DNA of 64,000 bases, from the NCBI RefSeq assembly GCF_002117485.1, contig NZ_CP021030.1:4070001-4134000 (forward strand), given 5' to 3'. Positions 18,826 to 27,999 of this stretch are shown piece by piece. The DNA is from Rhizobium sp. NXC14. Lineage in GTDB: Bacteria; Pseudomonadota; Alphaproteobacteria; Rhizobiales; Rhizobiaceae. Made by a program: the position numbers and the translations under genes. Positions within the stretch are counted from its first letter, which is position 1, and each line of letters begins with the position of its first letter. Below the pieces are notes generated by a model. The model ran no database searches. It had not been told where the DNA came from and saw only the letters and a program-made list of their open reading frames with translations.

Positions 18826-21540
18826 ATGGTCAGCTTTGGCGGTATAGCCCGCAAGTTATTTGGGTCGTCCAATGATCGCCGCGTGCGGTCCTACCAGCCG
18901 AACGTCGCCGCGATCAACTCCATCGAAGAGAAGACGAAGGCGCTGACGGACGAGCAGCTCGCGGCAAAGACCGTCGAATTCCGCGCCCTTCTCGCCGAAG
19001 GCAAGACGCTCGACGACATTCTGATTCCCGCCTTCGCCGTCGTGCGCGAGGCGTCGCGCCGCGTTCTCGGCCTGCGACCTTTTGACGTACAGCTGATCGG
19101 CGGCATGATCCTGCATTCGAATGCGATCGCCGAGATGAAGACCGGCGAAGGCAAGACCCTCGTCGCCACCCTGCCGGTCTATCTAAACGCGCTTTCCGGC
19201 AAGGGCGTGCACGTCGTCACCGTCAACGACTATCTTGCCCAGCGCGATGCCGCGACCATGGGCCGCGTCTACGGCTTCCTCGGCATGACCACAGGCGTCA
19301 TCGTCCATGGCCTCTCTGACGAGGAGCGCCGCGCGGCCTATGCCTGCGACATCACCTATGCCACCAACAACGAGCTCGGCTTCGATTATCTGCGCGATAA
19401 CATGAAGTACGAGAAGAATCAGATGGTCCAGCGCGGCCACAATTTCGCGATCGTCGACGAAGTCGACTCGATCCTCGTCGACGAAGCGCGCACGCCGCTG
19501 ATCATCTCCGGTCCGCTCGACGACCGTTCCGAGCTCTACAATACGATCGACGCCTTCATTCCGCTGCTCGCGCCCAGCGATTACGAGATCGACGAGAAGC
19601 AGCGTTCCGCCAACTTCTCCGAAGAGGGCACCGAGAAGCTGGAAAACCTGCTGCGTCAGGCCGGCCTCTTGAAGGGTAACGCGCTCTACGACATCGAGAA
19701 CGTCGCGATCGTCCACCACATCAACAATGCGCTGAAGGCCCACAAACTCTTCCAGCGCGACAAGGACTATATCGTCCGCAACGACGAAGTCGTCATCATC
19801 GATGAATTCACCGGCCGCATGATGCCGGGCCGGCGTTATTCGGAAGGCCAGCACCAGGCGCTCGAAGCCAAGGAAAAGGTGCAGATCCAGCCGGAAAACC
19901 AGACGCTGGCGTCGATCACTTTCCAGAACTACTTCCGCATGTACGACAAGCTCGCCGGCATGACAGGCACGGCGCAGACCGAAGCGGAAGAATTCGCCAA
20001 CATCTATAATCTCGACGTGGTCGAAGTCCCGACCAACCTGCCAATCAAGCGTATCGACGAGGACGATGAGGTTTATCGGACCTTCGACGAGAAGTTCAAG
20101 GCGATCATCGACGAGATCCTCGATGCTCATAAGCGCGGTCAGCCGGTGCTCGTCGGTACGACCTCGATCGAGAAGTCGGAGCTGCTTGCCGAGCGCCTGC
20201 GCAAGCAGGGTTTCAACGACTTCCAGGTGCTGAACGCCCGCTACCACGAGCAGGAAGCCTATATCGTCGCCCAGGCCGGTGTACCGGGCGCCGTCACGAT
20301 CGCCACCAATATGGCCGGCCGCGGCACCGACATTCAGCTCGGCGGCAACCTGGAAATGCGTATCGAACGCGAGCTCGGCGATGTCGAAGCCGGTCCGGAG
20401 CGCGACGCAAAGGTCCAGGCGATCGTCGAGGAAATCAAAACTCTCAAGGAAAAGGCGCTTGCTGCCGGCGGTCTCTACGTCATCGCCACCGAACGCCACG
20501 AAAGCCGCCGTATCGACAACCAGCTGCGCGGCCGCTCCGGCCGTCAGGGCGACCCCGGCCGCTCGAAATTCTACCTTTCGCTTCAGGACGACCTGATGCG
20601 CATCTTCGGCTCCGACCGCATGGACAGCATGCTGACCAAGCTCGGCCTCAAGGAGGGCGAGGCGATCGTCCATCCGTGGATCAACAAGGCTCTCGAGCGC
20701 GCGCAGAAGAAGGTCGAAGCCCGCAACTTCGATATCCGCAAGAATCTGCTGAAGTATGACGACGTCCTCAACGATCAGCGCAAGGTGATTTTTGAGCAGC
20801 GTCTCGAGCTGATGGAATCGACCAATATTTCCGAGACCGTCTCCGACATGCGCCGCGAAGTGATCGAGGATCTGGTCGAAAAGCATATCCCCGAGCGCGC
20901 CTATGCCGAACAGTGGGATGCCGTCGGCCTGAAGACCGGCGTTGCCAATATCCTGAACCTCGATCTGCCGATCGAGGAGTGGTTCAAGGAAGAAGGCATC
21001 GGCGAGGATGACATTCGCGAGCGCCTGACGCAGGCCGCCAATGCCGCCTTTACGGAAAAGGCCGAGCGCTTCGGCGACGACATCATGCATTATGTCGAAC
21101 GCTCGATCGTCATGCAGACGCTCGATCATCTCTGGCGCGAGCATATCGTTAACCTCGACCATCTGCGCTCCGTCATCGGTTTCCGCGGTTATGCCCAGCG
21201 CGATCCGCTGCAGGAATACAAGTCCGAAGCCTTCGAGCTTTTCACCGGCCTCCTCAACAATCTGCGCGAGGCCGTCACCGCTCAGCTGATGCGCGTCGAA
21301 CTGGTGCAGCAGGCGCCTGCAGAGCCCGAACCGCCGGTGATGCAAGCTCATCACCTGGATCCGACGACAGGCGAGGACGATTTCGCCCCGATCTACCAAG
21401 CTTCCGAAGTCTTCGTCTCACCTGAGAACCGGAATCCGGACGATCCCGCCACCTGGGGCAAAGTCGGGCGCAACGAGGCTTGCCCCTGCGGTTCCGGCAA
21501 GAAATACAAGCATTGCCACGGCGCCTTCGAGCAGGTCTGA
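18826..21540 (+). CDS. secA: Preprotein translocase ATPase SecA
   Basis: SecA drives unfolded preproteins through SecYEG by ATP hydrolysis. The 904-residue protein contains the Walker [13 protein letters not shown] (about residue 105), [13 protein letters not shown] (about 210), the preprotein cross-linking and helical scaffold domains, [13 protein letters not shown] (about 500) and the C-terminal zinc motif [14 protein letters not shown], which binds SecB and phospholipid. AGGA is seven to eight bases before the ATG. It is monocistronic, between a good promoter and a strong terminator. Confidence 0.99.
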   Translation: MVSFGGIARKLFGSSNDRRVRSYQPNVAAINSIEEKTKALTDEQLAAKTVEFRALLAEGKTLDDILIPAFAVVREASRRVLGLRPFDVQLIGGMILHSNAIAEMKTGEGKTLVATLPVYLNALSGKGVHVVTVNDYLAQRDAATMGRVYGFLGMTTGVIVHGLSDEERRAAYACDITYATNNELGFDYLRDNMKYEKNQMVQRGHNFAIVDEVDSILVDEARTPLIISGPLDDRSELYNTIDAFIPLLAPSDYEIDEKQRSANFSEEGTEKLENLLRQAGLLKGNALYDIENVAIVHHINNALKAHKLFQRDKDYIVRNDEVVIIDEFTGRMMPGRRYSEGQHQALEAKEKVQIQPENQTLASITFQNYFRMYDKLAGMTGTAQTEAEEFANIYNLDVVEVPTNLPIKRIDEDDEVYRTFDEKFKAIIDEILDAHKRGQPVLVGTTSIEKSELLAERLRKQGFNDFQVLNARYHEQEAYIVAQAGVPGAVTIATNMAGRGTDIQLGGNLEMRIERELGDVEAGPERDAKVQAIVEEIKTLKEKALAAGGLYVIATERHESRRIDNQLRGRSGRQGDPGRSKFYLSLQDDLMRIFGSDRMDSMLTKLGLKEGEAIVHPWINKALERAQKKVEARNFDIRKNLLKYDDVLNDQRKVIFEQRLELMESTNISETVSDMRREVIEDLVEKHIPERAYAEQWDAVGLKTGVANILNLDLPIEEWFKEEGIGEDDIRERLTQAANAAFTEKAERFGDDIMHYVERSIVMQTLDHLWREHIVNLDHLRSVIGFRGYAQRDPLQEYKSEAFELFTGLLNNLREAVTAQLMRVELVQQAPAEPEPPVMQAHHLDPTTGEDDFAPIYQASEVFVSPENRNPDDPATWGKVGRNEACPCGSGKKYKHCHGAFEQV

Positions 21541-21560
21541 GGCAAATCGCGAAAAACTGG

Positions 21561-21592
21561 AAATGCCGCCTTGGGGCGGCATTTTCTTTTCT
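21561..21592 (+). terminator. Rho-independent terminator of secA
   Basis: A 10-bp perfect stem AAATGCCGCC/GGCGGCATTT with a TTGG loop is followed by TCTTTTCT, 20 bases after the secA stop. It is a textbook intrinsic terminator. Confidence 0.9.
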
Positions 21593-21715
21593 GCGGCAGC
21601 ACCGAAACCCGGCCTTCGCAGCCGAATCGCGACCTGATCCGGAACCGTTTCTTAACCCTGCTCTGTCAAGACTTCAGAGACGATTTGCCTGACCTCAGAG
21701 TTTTGCGTGTTCATC

Positions 21716-23131
21716 ATGGCGGTCATAGAAACAGCGGAGAAACTGCTGCCCGCGGGCCTGCGCCCGATCGGCGGCCGCACGCTGCGCATGTTAGCCGCCA
21801 TGCTCACCGAACGCGGCGAAAAAGCCAATGCCCGTCGCATGGCGCTGACGGCCTTTTCGATCCGTATCCTCAGCGCCGCGCTCGCCTTTATCTCGCAGAT
21901 CGTGCTCGCACGGCTGATGGGCGAATATGAATATGGCATCTTCGTTTTCATCTGGGTTTTGATCGTTGTCTTCGGCGATCTCTCCTGCCTTGGCTTCCAC
22001 ACCGCGATCGTCCGCTTTCTGCCGCAGTACAAGGCGGCGGGCGCCTTCGACGAAATCCGCGGCCTGACCGGCACGGCACGCATTTTTGCGATGCTTTCCG
22101 GCACGGTGATGCTCGCCGCCGGCATGATCGGGCTGCATTTCTTCGGCGATAGGATCGAAAGCTACTATCTCGTCCCGATCTTCATCGGCCTGCTTGCCAT
22201 GCCGATGATCGCGCTCGGCGATATTCTGGAGGGCACGTCGCGGGCGAACCATTGGCCGGTGATGGCGCTGAGCCCGGTCTATATCATCCGGCCGATTCTC
22301 ATCATCGCCTTCATGCTGATCGCGATTGCGATGGGCGCAGAGCATACGGCTGTCACTGCCATGCAGGCAGCGCTTGTCGCGACCTTCGTCACCGCTCTTG
22401 GCCAGTATGGCGCGACACTCTTGCGCCTCCGCCGGCATTATGACGAAGGTCCGCGCAAGGTCAATTTCCTCGCCTGGCTGAGCGTCGCCTTCCCGATCTT
22501 CCTCATTGAGGGCGTGAGTTTCCTGCTCACCAATTCCGATGTCATCATTGTCGGCATTTTCCTTGAACCGCACGACGTCGCCGTCTATTTCGCCGCCGCC
22601 AAGACCATGGCGCTGGTGCATTTCATCAATTTCTCGGTCAAGGCCGCTTCCGGCCCGCGCTTTTCCTCGATCATTGCCGAATGCGATCAATCCCAGCTCG
22701 CCAACGCCGCTGTCGACGCCGCCCGCTGGACCTTCTGGCCGGCGCTGGTGGTCGGCCTTGCGGTGCTCGCGACCGGCCATCTGCTGCTGTCGCTGTTCGG
22801 CGGCGCCTTCACGTCAGGCTATCTTGTCATGGCGATCCTGCTTGCCGGCATCCTTGCCAAGTCGCTGGTCGGCCCGGCTGAAACGCTGCTGATGATGGCG
22901 GGCAAGCAGAACCTCTGTGTGGCGCTCTATGCCGGCGCATTGGCTGCCAATGTCGGCCTCAACCTTGCTTTGATCCCGCACCACGGCATCGAAGGCACCG
23001 CCGTCGCCACGGCCTCGGCCATGGCGGTCGAGGCTATCCTCCTGCATGTCGCCGTGCGCCGCACGCTCGGCATCGCCCTATTCGCCTTCGCCAGCCCCTC
23101 CGCCGCAATGCCAGAAATGAGAGTTCGATAG
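21716..23131 (+). CDS. Polysaccharide biosynthesis flippase (MATE/Wzx-like)
   Basis: This is a multi-pass inner-membrane protein of about 471 residues with 12-14 predicted transmembrane segments, of the oligosaccharide flippase/polysaccharide biosynthesis superfamily. Features include a cytoplasmic start, the LARLMGEYEYGIFVFIWVLIVVFGDLSCLG region and PLQYK-like loops between helices. Such proteins flip lipid-linked sugar units across the membrane. The ATG at 21716 is preferred over a GTG at 21707; neither has a strong ribosome-binding site. The stop TAG directly precedes the ATG of the GNAT gene with no spacer, so the two form a tight unit. No glycosyltransferase genes lie alongside, so the polymer is unknown. 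Confidence 0.85.
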   Translation: MAVIETAEKLLPAGLRPIGGRTLRMLAAMLTERGEKANARRMALTAFSIRILSAALAFISQIVLARLMGEYEYGIFVFIWVLIVVFGDLSCLGFHTAIVRFLPQYKAAGAFDEIRGLTGTARIFAMLSGTVMLAAGMIGLHFFGDRIESYYLVPIFIGLLAMPMIALGDILEGTSRANHWPVMALSPVYIIRPILIIAFMLIAIAMGAEHTAVTAMQAALVATFVTALGQYGATLLRLRRHYDEGPRKVNFLAWLSVAFPIFLIEGVSFLLTNSDVIIVGIFLEPHDVAVYFAAAKTMALVHFINFSVKAASGPRFSSIIAECDQSQLANAAVDAARWTFWPALVVGLAVLATGHLLLSLFGGAFTSGYLVMAILLAGILAKSLVGPAETLLMMAGKQNLCVALYAGALAANVGLNLALIPHHGIEGTAVATASAMAVEAILLHVAVRRTLGIALFAFASPSAAMPEMRVR

Positions 23132-24409
23132 ATGGTGCGCCTGCCCCCCGTCACCGAAAGCACCGACAGCATCAGCAACCGCATGATCCATGAACTCGCG
23201 GCGCTGCATTTCGAAGCGCCGCAGGCCGAAGCCCGTGCCGAGATCGGCCGGCCGGGGCGCGAGCTCTGCCTCTATCCTGGCAAGCTCGGCTACGAACTTC
23301 AGGATGAGCTCGACTTCCTGTCCAACCGGGCGATGGAACCAAACGTCTTTTTCTCCGGCCGCTTCCTTGCGCCCGCCATGCCGCGGATCGAAGACCGGCA
23401 GGTCAATTTCGCCCTGATCCGCGATCACGGCGCCGGCCGTAGCCGCATGCGTTTCCTCCTGCCGTTTTCGGTCGACAGACCGGGCTTTGCCGTCGGCCCC
23501 TCGATCATCCGCGGCTGGTCGAACAGCTTCGGTCCGCTGGGCACACCGCTCGTCGACAGCGAAGATGCGGCCGAAACCCTCGACAATTTCTTCGAGGGAC
23601 TGACCGTTCCCGACCTCAACCTGCCGAGCACGCTGGTCTTGCCGGATCTGAGATTGAACGGCATTTTCGTGCGCATGCTCAAGGCCGTGGCGCTCGGCCG
23701 CAACCTGCCGCTCACCGTGGCCAATCCCTATCTGCGCCCCATGCTGCAGAGTGAGGAAGAGGCGCCCGCCTATCTCGGCAAAACAATATCCTCGTCGCAT
23801 ATGCGCGAGATGCGCCGACAGTGGCGCCTGCTTGAGGAACAGGGAACGGCGGTCTATGCCGTCGCCCGTCAGCCGCGCGACGTCCACGTCCGCTTCGAAG
23901 AATTCCTGGCAATGGAGGCCGGCGGCTGGAAGGGCAAACGCCGAAGTGCTCTCGTCACCGATCGCTACCATACCGCCTTCGCGCGCGAAGCCGTCTCGAA
24001 CCTTGCCGCCGTCGACGCCGTGCGCATCCATACGATCGATCTCAACGGCAAGGCGATCGCCGCCATCGTCGTTCTGATGATGGGCGGCGAGGCCTATACC
24101 TGGAAGACGGCCTATGACGAGAACTATGCCCGCTATTCGCCGGGCAAGCTCCTGATGAGCGAGCTCACGGAATGGCATCTCGATGACGCCAATATCGTGC
24201 GCTCGGATTCCTGCGCCGTCTCCGACCACCCGATCATGAGCCGCTTTTGGCAGGAGCGCGAGGAGATGGGAACTTTGGTCATCGGTCTGACGCAGAACGG
24301 CGACCGCGACATGCGCCAGGCCGCCGCCCAGCTGCACATGTATCGCAGCACCCGCAACATGGCGAAAATGCTGCGCGAGAAGATCATGTCGCTCGCCGGC
24401 CGAGGCTAA
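23132..24409 (+). CDS. GNAT/BioF2-like (FemAB-related) acyltransferase-like protein
   Basis: This is a 425-residue protein with a tandem GNAT-type fold, resembling the BioF2-like/GNAT_6 domain of FemAB and polysaccharide-modifying proteins. Visible elements include SSHMREMRRQWRLLEEQG, a long helical middle, and the C-terminal AAIVVLMMGGEAYTWKTAYDENYARYSPGKLLMSELTEWHLDD, the part that carries the acyl-donor-binding region in the family. It begins one base after the flippase stop and is therefore probably translationally coupled. Substrate is unknown; a role in modifying the exported saccharide is inferred from the pairing. Confidence 0.8.
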   Translation: MVRLPPVTESTDSISNRMIHELAALHFEAPQAEARAEIGRPGRELCLYPGKLGYELQDELDFLSNRAMEPNVFFSGRFLAPAMPRIEDRQVNFALIRDHGAGRSRMRFLLPFSVDRPGFAVGPSIIRGWSNSFGPLGTPLVDSEDAAETLDNFFEGLTVPDLNLPSTLVLPDLRLNGIFVRMLKAVALGRNLPLTVANPYLRPMLQSEEEAPAYLGKTISSSHMREMRRQWRLLEEQGTAVYAVARQPRDVHVRFEEFLAMEAGGWKGKRRSALVTDRYHTAFAREAVSNLAAVDAVRIHTIDLNGKAIAAIVVLMMGGEAYTWKTAYDENYARYSPGKLLMSELTEWHLDDANIVRSDSCAVSDHPIMSRFWQEREEMGTLVIGLTQNGDRDMRQAAAQLHMYRSTRNMAKMLREKIMSLAGRG

Positions 24410-24431
24410 AGCATCTCCGGGATGCTTAGCC
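24404..24431. terminator. Hairpin spanning two converging stop codons
   Basis: GGCTAAAGCATC and GATGCTTAGCC can pair (one bulged A) around a TCCGG loop. The left arm includes the TAA of the GNAT gene and the right arm includes the stop of the minus-strand acyl-CoA synthetase gene, so it would act in both directions. Confidence 0.65.
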
Positions 24432-26054
24432 CTCAGCCGCAGCCTTCTCCCGCAGCAGCCGGCGGATGACCTTGCCGGTTGTCGTCAACGGCAATGACTC
24501 GACGAATTCCACCTCGCGCGGATATTCGTGCATCGAAAGCCGCATCTTCACCCATTCCCTGATTTCGGCGGCCAGCGCCTCGCTCGGCGAATGACCGGGT
24601 GACAGCACGATATAGGCCTTGACGATCTCGGTGCGCACCGCATCGGGTTTGCCGACGGCCGCGGCAAGCTGAACGGCGGGATGGCCGATCAGGCAATCCT
24701 CGATCTCGGCCGGGCCGATGCGATATCCGGACGATGTGATGACGTCGTCGTCGCGGCCTTCGAAGGTGACGTAGCCCTCTTCGTCCTGCCGGCCGATGTC
24801 GCCGGTAAGCAGCCAGCCGTGGAGAAATTTTCGTTCGGTCGCCGCCGCGTCGTTCCAATAGCCGAGGAACATGACGGGATCGGGACTGGCGATAGCGATC
24901 TGACCGGATTCGCCCGCCGGCAGTTCGTCGCCGGCCTCGCTGACGATCGCGACACGATGGCCGGGCACCGCGCGTCCGATAGCGCCGGCCTTGGTGACGC
25001 CAAAGGCGGCACTCGACGACAGCACGAAATTGCATTCCGTCTGGCCGTAGAATTCGTTGACGGTGATGCCGAGCGTGCGCTGCGCCCAATCATAGGTCTC
25101 GCGGCCGAGTGCTTCTCCCGCCGAGCCGATGGTGCGCAGCACCAGATCATATTTCGACCTGGGGTCGGAAACCGACCGCATCAGCCGAAGCGCCGTCGGT
25201 GGAATGAAGGCATTGCGCACCTTCATCTCTGCCATGATCCGATAGGCCATCTCGGCATCGAATTTCTGCGCCGGCGACGAGACCACGGGGACGCCGAGCA
25301 GAAGGCTCGGCAGCAACGCGTTGAGCAGCCCGCCGGCCCAGGCCCAGTCGGACGGGGTCCAGACCTTGTCGCCCGCCTTGGGAAACCCTTCATGGGCGAA
25401 CTGCATGCCAGGGATATGCCCGGGCAGAACACGGTGGCCATGCAATGCGCCCTTGGGCGACCCCGTCGTGCCCGAGGTGAAGATCATCAGCGCCGGATCG
25501 TCGGGCGTTGTCTTCTCTCCCTCGAAGACCGGCGCATGCGAGGCGGTCAGATCGGCAAAGGAGAGGGCGTCGGCAGCGTCGCTGACGCTGATCATTTGTC
25601 GCAACTCCGGCAGGCGATCGCGGATTTGCCGGACCCGATCAAGGCCGAAATCATTGGTGATGATTGCCGCCGCGCCTGAGATTCTGAGCCGATATTCGAG
25701 CGCCTCGACGCCGAACAGCAGTGCCAGTGGCAGGGCGATTGCACCCATTTTATAGATCGCGACGTGCGCAATCACGGTCTCGAAGGACTGGGGCATCAGC
25801 AGAGCGACGCGATCGCCGCGCTTAATGCCGAGCGACGCCAGCGCATTGGCGAACATGGTGGAAGTACCGGAAAGCTCGCCATAGGTCAGCGAACGATGAT
25901 TGCCGTCCGGACTAAAATGCTCCAGACAAACGCGCTCCGGATCTCGCACCGCCCATTCGTCGCTGACGGCGCGGCCGATATTGAAATCCTCCGGAATCCG
26001 CCAGGAAAAATCACGGTAGAGATCGCCATAACGATCGAAGGACGGCAGTCGCAT
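24426..26054 (-). CDS. Acyl-CoA synthetase / AMP-binding protein
   Basis: This is an ANL-superfamily acyl- or aryl-CoA ligase of about 542 residues that activates a carboxylic acid as the adenylate and then the CoA thioester. It carries the P-loop IFTSGTTGSPKGALHGH (about 190-206), the adenylate motif FYGQTECN, GWLLTGDIGRQDEEGY, GRDDDVITSSGYRIGPAEIE and the catalytic Lys in TTTGKVIRR near the C-terminus. The sequence is closest to medium-chain (ACSM-like) or acetyl-CoA synthetase-like enzymes; the actual acid is not identifiable. I chose the ATG at 26054 (MRLPSFDRYGDLYRDFSW); the longer in-frame start at 26135 adds a Cys/Arg-rich segment not seen in the family. Confidence 0.92.
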   Translation of the reverse strand: MRLPSFDRYGDLYRDFSWRIPEDFNIGRAVSDEWAVRDPERVCLEHFSPDGNHRSLTYGELSGTSTMFANALASLGIKRGDRVALLMPQSFETVIAHVAIYKMGAIALPLALLFGVEALEYRLRISGAAAIITNDFGLDRVRQIRDRLPELRQMISVSDAADALSFADLTASHAPVFEGEKTTPDDPALMIFTSGTTGSPKGALHGHRVLPGHIPGMQFAHEGFPKAGDKVWTPSDWAWAGGLLNALLPSLLLGVPVVSSPAQKFDAEMAYRIMAEMKVRNAFIPPTALRLMRSVSDPRSKYDLVLRTIGSAGEALGRETYDWAQRTLGITVNEFYGQTECNFVLSSSAAFGVTKAGAIGRAVPGHRVAIVSEAGDELPAGESGQIAIASPDPVMFLGYWNDAAATERKFLHGWLLTGDIGRQDEEGYVTFEGRDDDVITSSGYRIGPAEIEDCLIGHPAVQLAAAVGKPDAVRTEIVKAYIVLSPGHSPSEALAAEIREWVKMRLSMHEYPREVEFVESLPLTTTGKVIRRLLREKAAAEG

Positions 26055-26247
26055 AGTCGGATTCCGGTGAAATGCTGCACCAGCTAACACCTTGCGGCGC
26101 GGATACGCAAGCTGCAGGGAAAAACGGCAGATCACGCACCAGTGTGCGCATTGTCCGCAGATTGTTCATTCTGCCCCTGCGACTTTCGCGGTTGCGCACT
26201 AGATCATGAAACGCCGCGCGGGGTTATCTCAGGTCTTGGAGTTTTTC

Positions 26248-27228
26248 ATGGAATACGTCAAATTCGGAAAGACCGGTCTCGAAGTCTCGAAAATCTGCCT
26301 GGGCTGTATGACCTTCGGTGATCCCAGCCGCGGCAATCATGCCTGGAGCCTGCGGGAAGAGGAAAGCCGGACGATGATCAAACAGGCGATCGACCTCGGC
26401 ATCAATTTCCTCGACACCGCCAATACCTATTCCAACGGTTCCTCGGAGGAGATCGTCGGCCGTGCGATCAAAGACTTCGCCAAGCGCGAGGACATCGTGC
26501 TGGCGACCAAGGTGTTCAACCGCATGCGGCCGGGCCCGAACGGCGCCGGTCTGTCACGCAAAGCGATCTTCGACGAGATCGACCACAGCTTGCGCCGTCT
26601 CGGCACCGACTATGTCGACCTCTACCAGATCCATCGTTTCGACTATACGACGCCGATCGAGGAAACGCTGGAAGCGCTGCACGACATCGTCAAATCGGGC
26701 AAGGCGCGTTATATCGGCGCCTCATCGATGTATGCCTGGCAATTCGCCAAGGCACTCTACATCTCTCGGCTGAACGGCTGGACCGAATTCGTCAGCATGC
26801 AGAACCACCTGAACCTGCTTTACCGGGAAGAAGAGCGGGAAATGCTGCCCTTCTGCGAAGACCAGAAGATCGCCGTCATCCCCTGGAGCCCGCTGGCCCG
26901 TGGCCGCCTGACCCGCGACTGGGACGAGACGACGGCGCGGAGCGAAACCGACGAATTCGGCAAGACGCTTTACACGCAGTCCGTCGATGCCGACCGCAAA
27001 ATCGTCAATGCCGTCGCCGAAATCGCCGGAGCCCGCGGCATTTCCCGCGCCCAGGTCGCCACCGCCTGGATCCTGCAGAAGAACGTGGTCACTGCGCCGA
27101 TCATCGGCGCATCCAAACCGAACCACCTGACGGACGCCGTTGCCTCGCTGTCGGTCAAACTCACCACCGAGGAAATCGCGGCACTCGAAGCGCCCTACAT
27201 CCCGCACGCCATCGCCGGCTTCAAATAG
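26248..27228 (+). CDS. Aldo/keto reductase
   Basis: This is a monomeric NAD(P)H-dependent oxidoreductase with the TIM-barrel AKR fold, 326 residues. Conserved elements are MEYVKFGKTGLEVSKICLGCM at the start, the catalytic Asp/Tyr in FLDTANTYSNG, His in VDLYQIHRFDY, and the cofactor-site PLARGRLT and RAQVATAWIL. The substrate is not predictable. I moved the start to the ATG at 26248 because GGAG lies six bases upstream and the in-frame ATG at 26206 adds a non-family MKRRAGLSQVLEFF. It is upstream of and convergent with the tetR gene, and divergent from the acyl-CoA synthetase gene. Confidence 0.93.
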   Translation: MEYVKFGKTGLEVSKICLGCMTFGDPSRGNHAWSLREEESRTMIKQAIDLGINFLDTANTYSNGSSEEIVGRAIKDFAKREDIVLATKVFNRMRPGPNGAGLSRKAIFDEIDHSLRRLGTDYVDLYQIHRFDYTTPIEETLEALHDIVKSGKARYIGASSMYAWQFAKALYISRLNGWTEFVSMQNHLNLLYREEEREMLPFCEDQKIAVIPWSPLARGRLTRDWDETTARSETDEFGKTLYTQSVDADRKIVNAVAEIAGARGISRAQVATAWILQKNVVTAPIIGASKPNHLTDAVASLSVKLTTEEIAALEAPYIPHAIAGFK

Positions 27229-27293
27229 CCGCCGGCATCTCGATCGGCAGACTGGCGTGGAGAGGGTCGTGCCCTCGGCTTCGGCGCTCGGGA

Positions 27294-27872
27294 CTATCTC
27301 CGGCTGGCGGGATCGAGCTGCCGACGCATCGTCACCAGGAACTGCTCGGCAAGTCCCCTGTCCTCGACGGCGCGCGCAAGAATCACGGCACCCATCATCG
27401 ACGAGAGCGTCGTCGCTGCATTGGCGCGGCGCTCCTCTTCGGTCTCGCCGGGAACGATATCGGCAAGTGTGTCGACCAGTACGGACAACCCATCGCTGAA
27501 GGCCGCGCGGACCGCGCCGCGGCTGCGGCTGACCTCCTGAATCAAGGTGGCGAAGACGCAGCTGCCGCCTGGATCGTCAACAGTGCGCCAGTGGATATAA
27601 TGGTCGAGAAGCGCTTGCAGCGGCCTGTCCGGAGACTCGGCAATATGTTCCTTCCAGCGCCTCTCGACCTTGTCGATCAGATTGCGGCTGACCTCCAGAG
27701 CCAGTTCGTCCTTGGAGCCGAAATGGCCGTAGAAGCCGCCATGCGTCAGCCCCGCCGCCTTCATGATGTCGGCGACGCCGACACCGTCGAAACCGTTCTC
27801 GCGAAAGAGCACGCCGGCAACAGTGAGGATCCTCTCGCGGTTCTCGGCAAATTTTTCGCGGCTGACCCGCAT
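27294..27872 (-). CDS. TetR/AcrR family transcriptional regulator
   Basis: This is a 192-residue dimeric repressor. The N-terminal DNA-binding domain shows the helix-turn-helix RILTVAGVLFRENGFDGVGVADIMKAAGLTHGGFYGHFGSKDEL in its TetR arrangement (given in pieces: RILTVAGVLFRENGF, then GVADIMKAAGLTHGGFYGHF). A ligand-binding C-terminal domain follows. GGAGA lies about seven bases before the ATG at 27872, making it slightly preferable to 27878 or 27902. It is divergent from the MFS transporter gene and probably represses both from the paired palindromes between them (inference from layout). The ligand is unknown. Confidence 0.92.
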   Translation of the reverse strand: MRVSREKFAENRERILTVAGVLFRENGFDGVGVADIMKAAGLTHGGFYGHFGSKDELALEVSRNLIDKVERRWKEHIAESPDRPLQALLDHYIHWRTVDDPGGSCVFATLIQEVSRSRGAVRAAFSDGLSVLVDTLADIVPGETEEERRANAATTLSSMMGAVILARAVEDRGLAEQFLVTMRRQLDPASRR

Positions 27873-27895
27873 CTTCATTCTCCAGAAATCGTCGC

Positions 27896-27957
27896 TTGAC
27901 AAAATATATGATGTCCATCATGAATAAGCAAGAAATATGATGACCATCATGTAAAAT
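27896..27957. promoter_or_regulatory. Divergent tetR/MFS promoter region with two palindromic operators
   Basis: Two perfect dyads share the consensus ATGATGnnCATCAT at 27908-27921 and 27937-27950, with identical centre-to-centre distance 29 bp. On the minus strand TTGCTT (27931-27926) and TATATT (27908-27903) are 17 bases apart and bracket the first dyad, an excellent tetR promoter. On the plus strand TTGACA at 27896-27901 and a TAAAAT at 27952-27957 are candidate elements for the MFS gene. Such paired sites are typical for TetR autoregulation; binding itself is inferred. Confidence 0.85.
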
Positions 27958-27999
27958 GTTCTGTATCTTCCCCAACCTGAATTCGAATGGAATCCCCTC

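Noticed and set aside
19183..21399. 738-codon minus-strand open frame antisense to secA
   Set aside because: SecA motifs are complete on the plus strand; the antisense frame has no motif.
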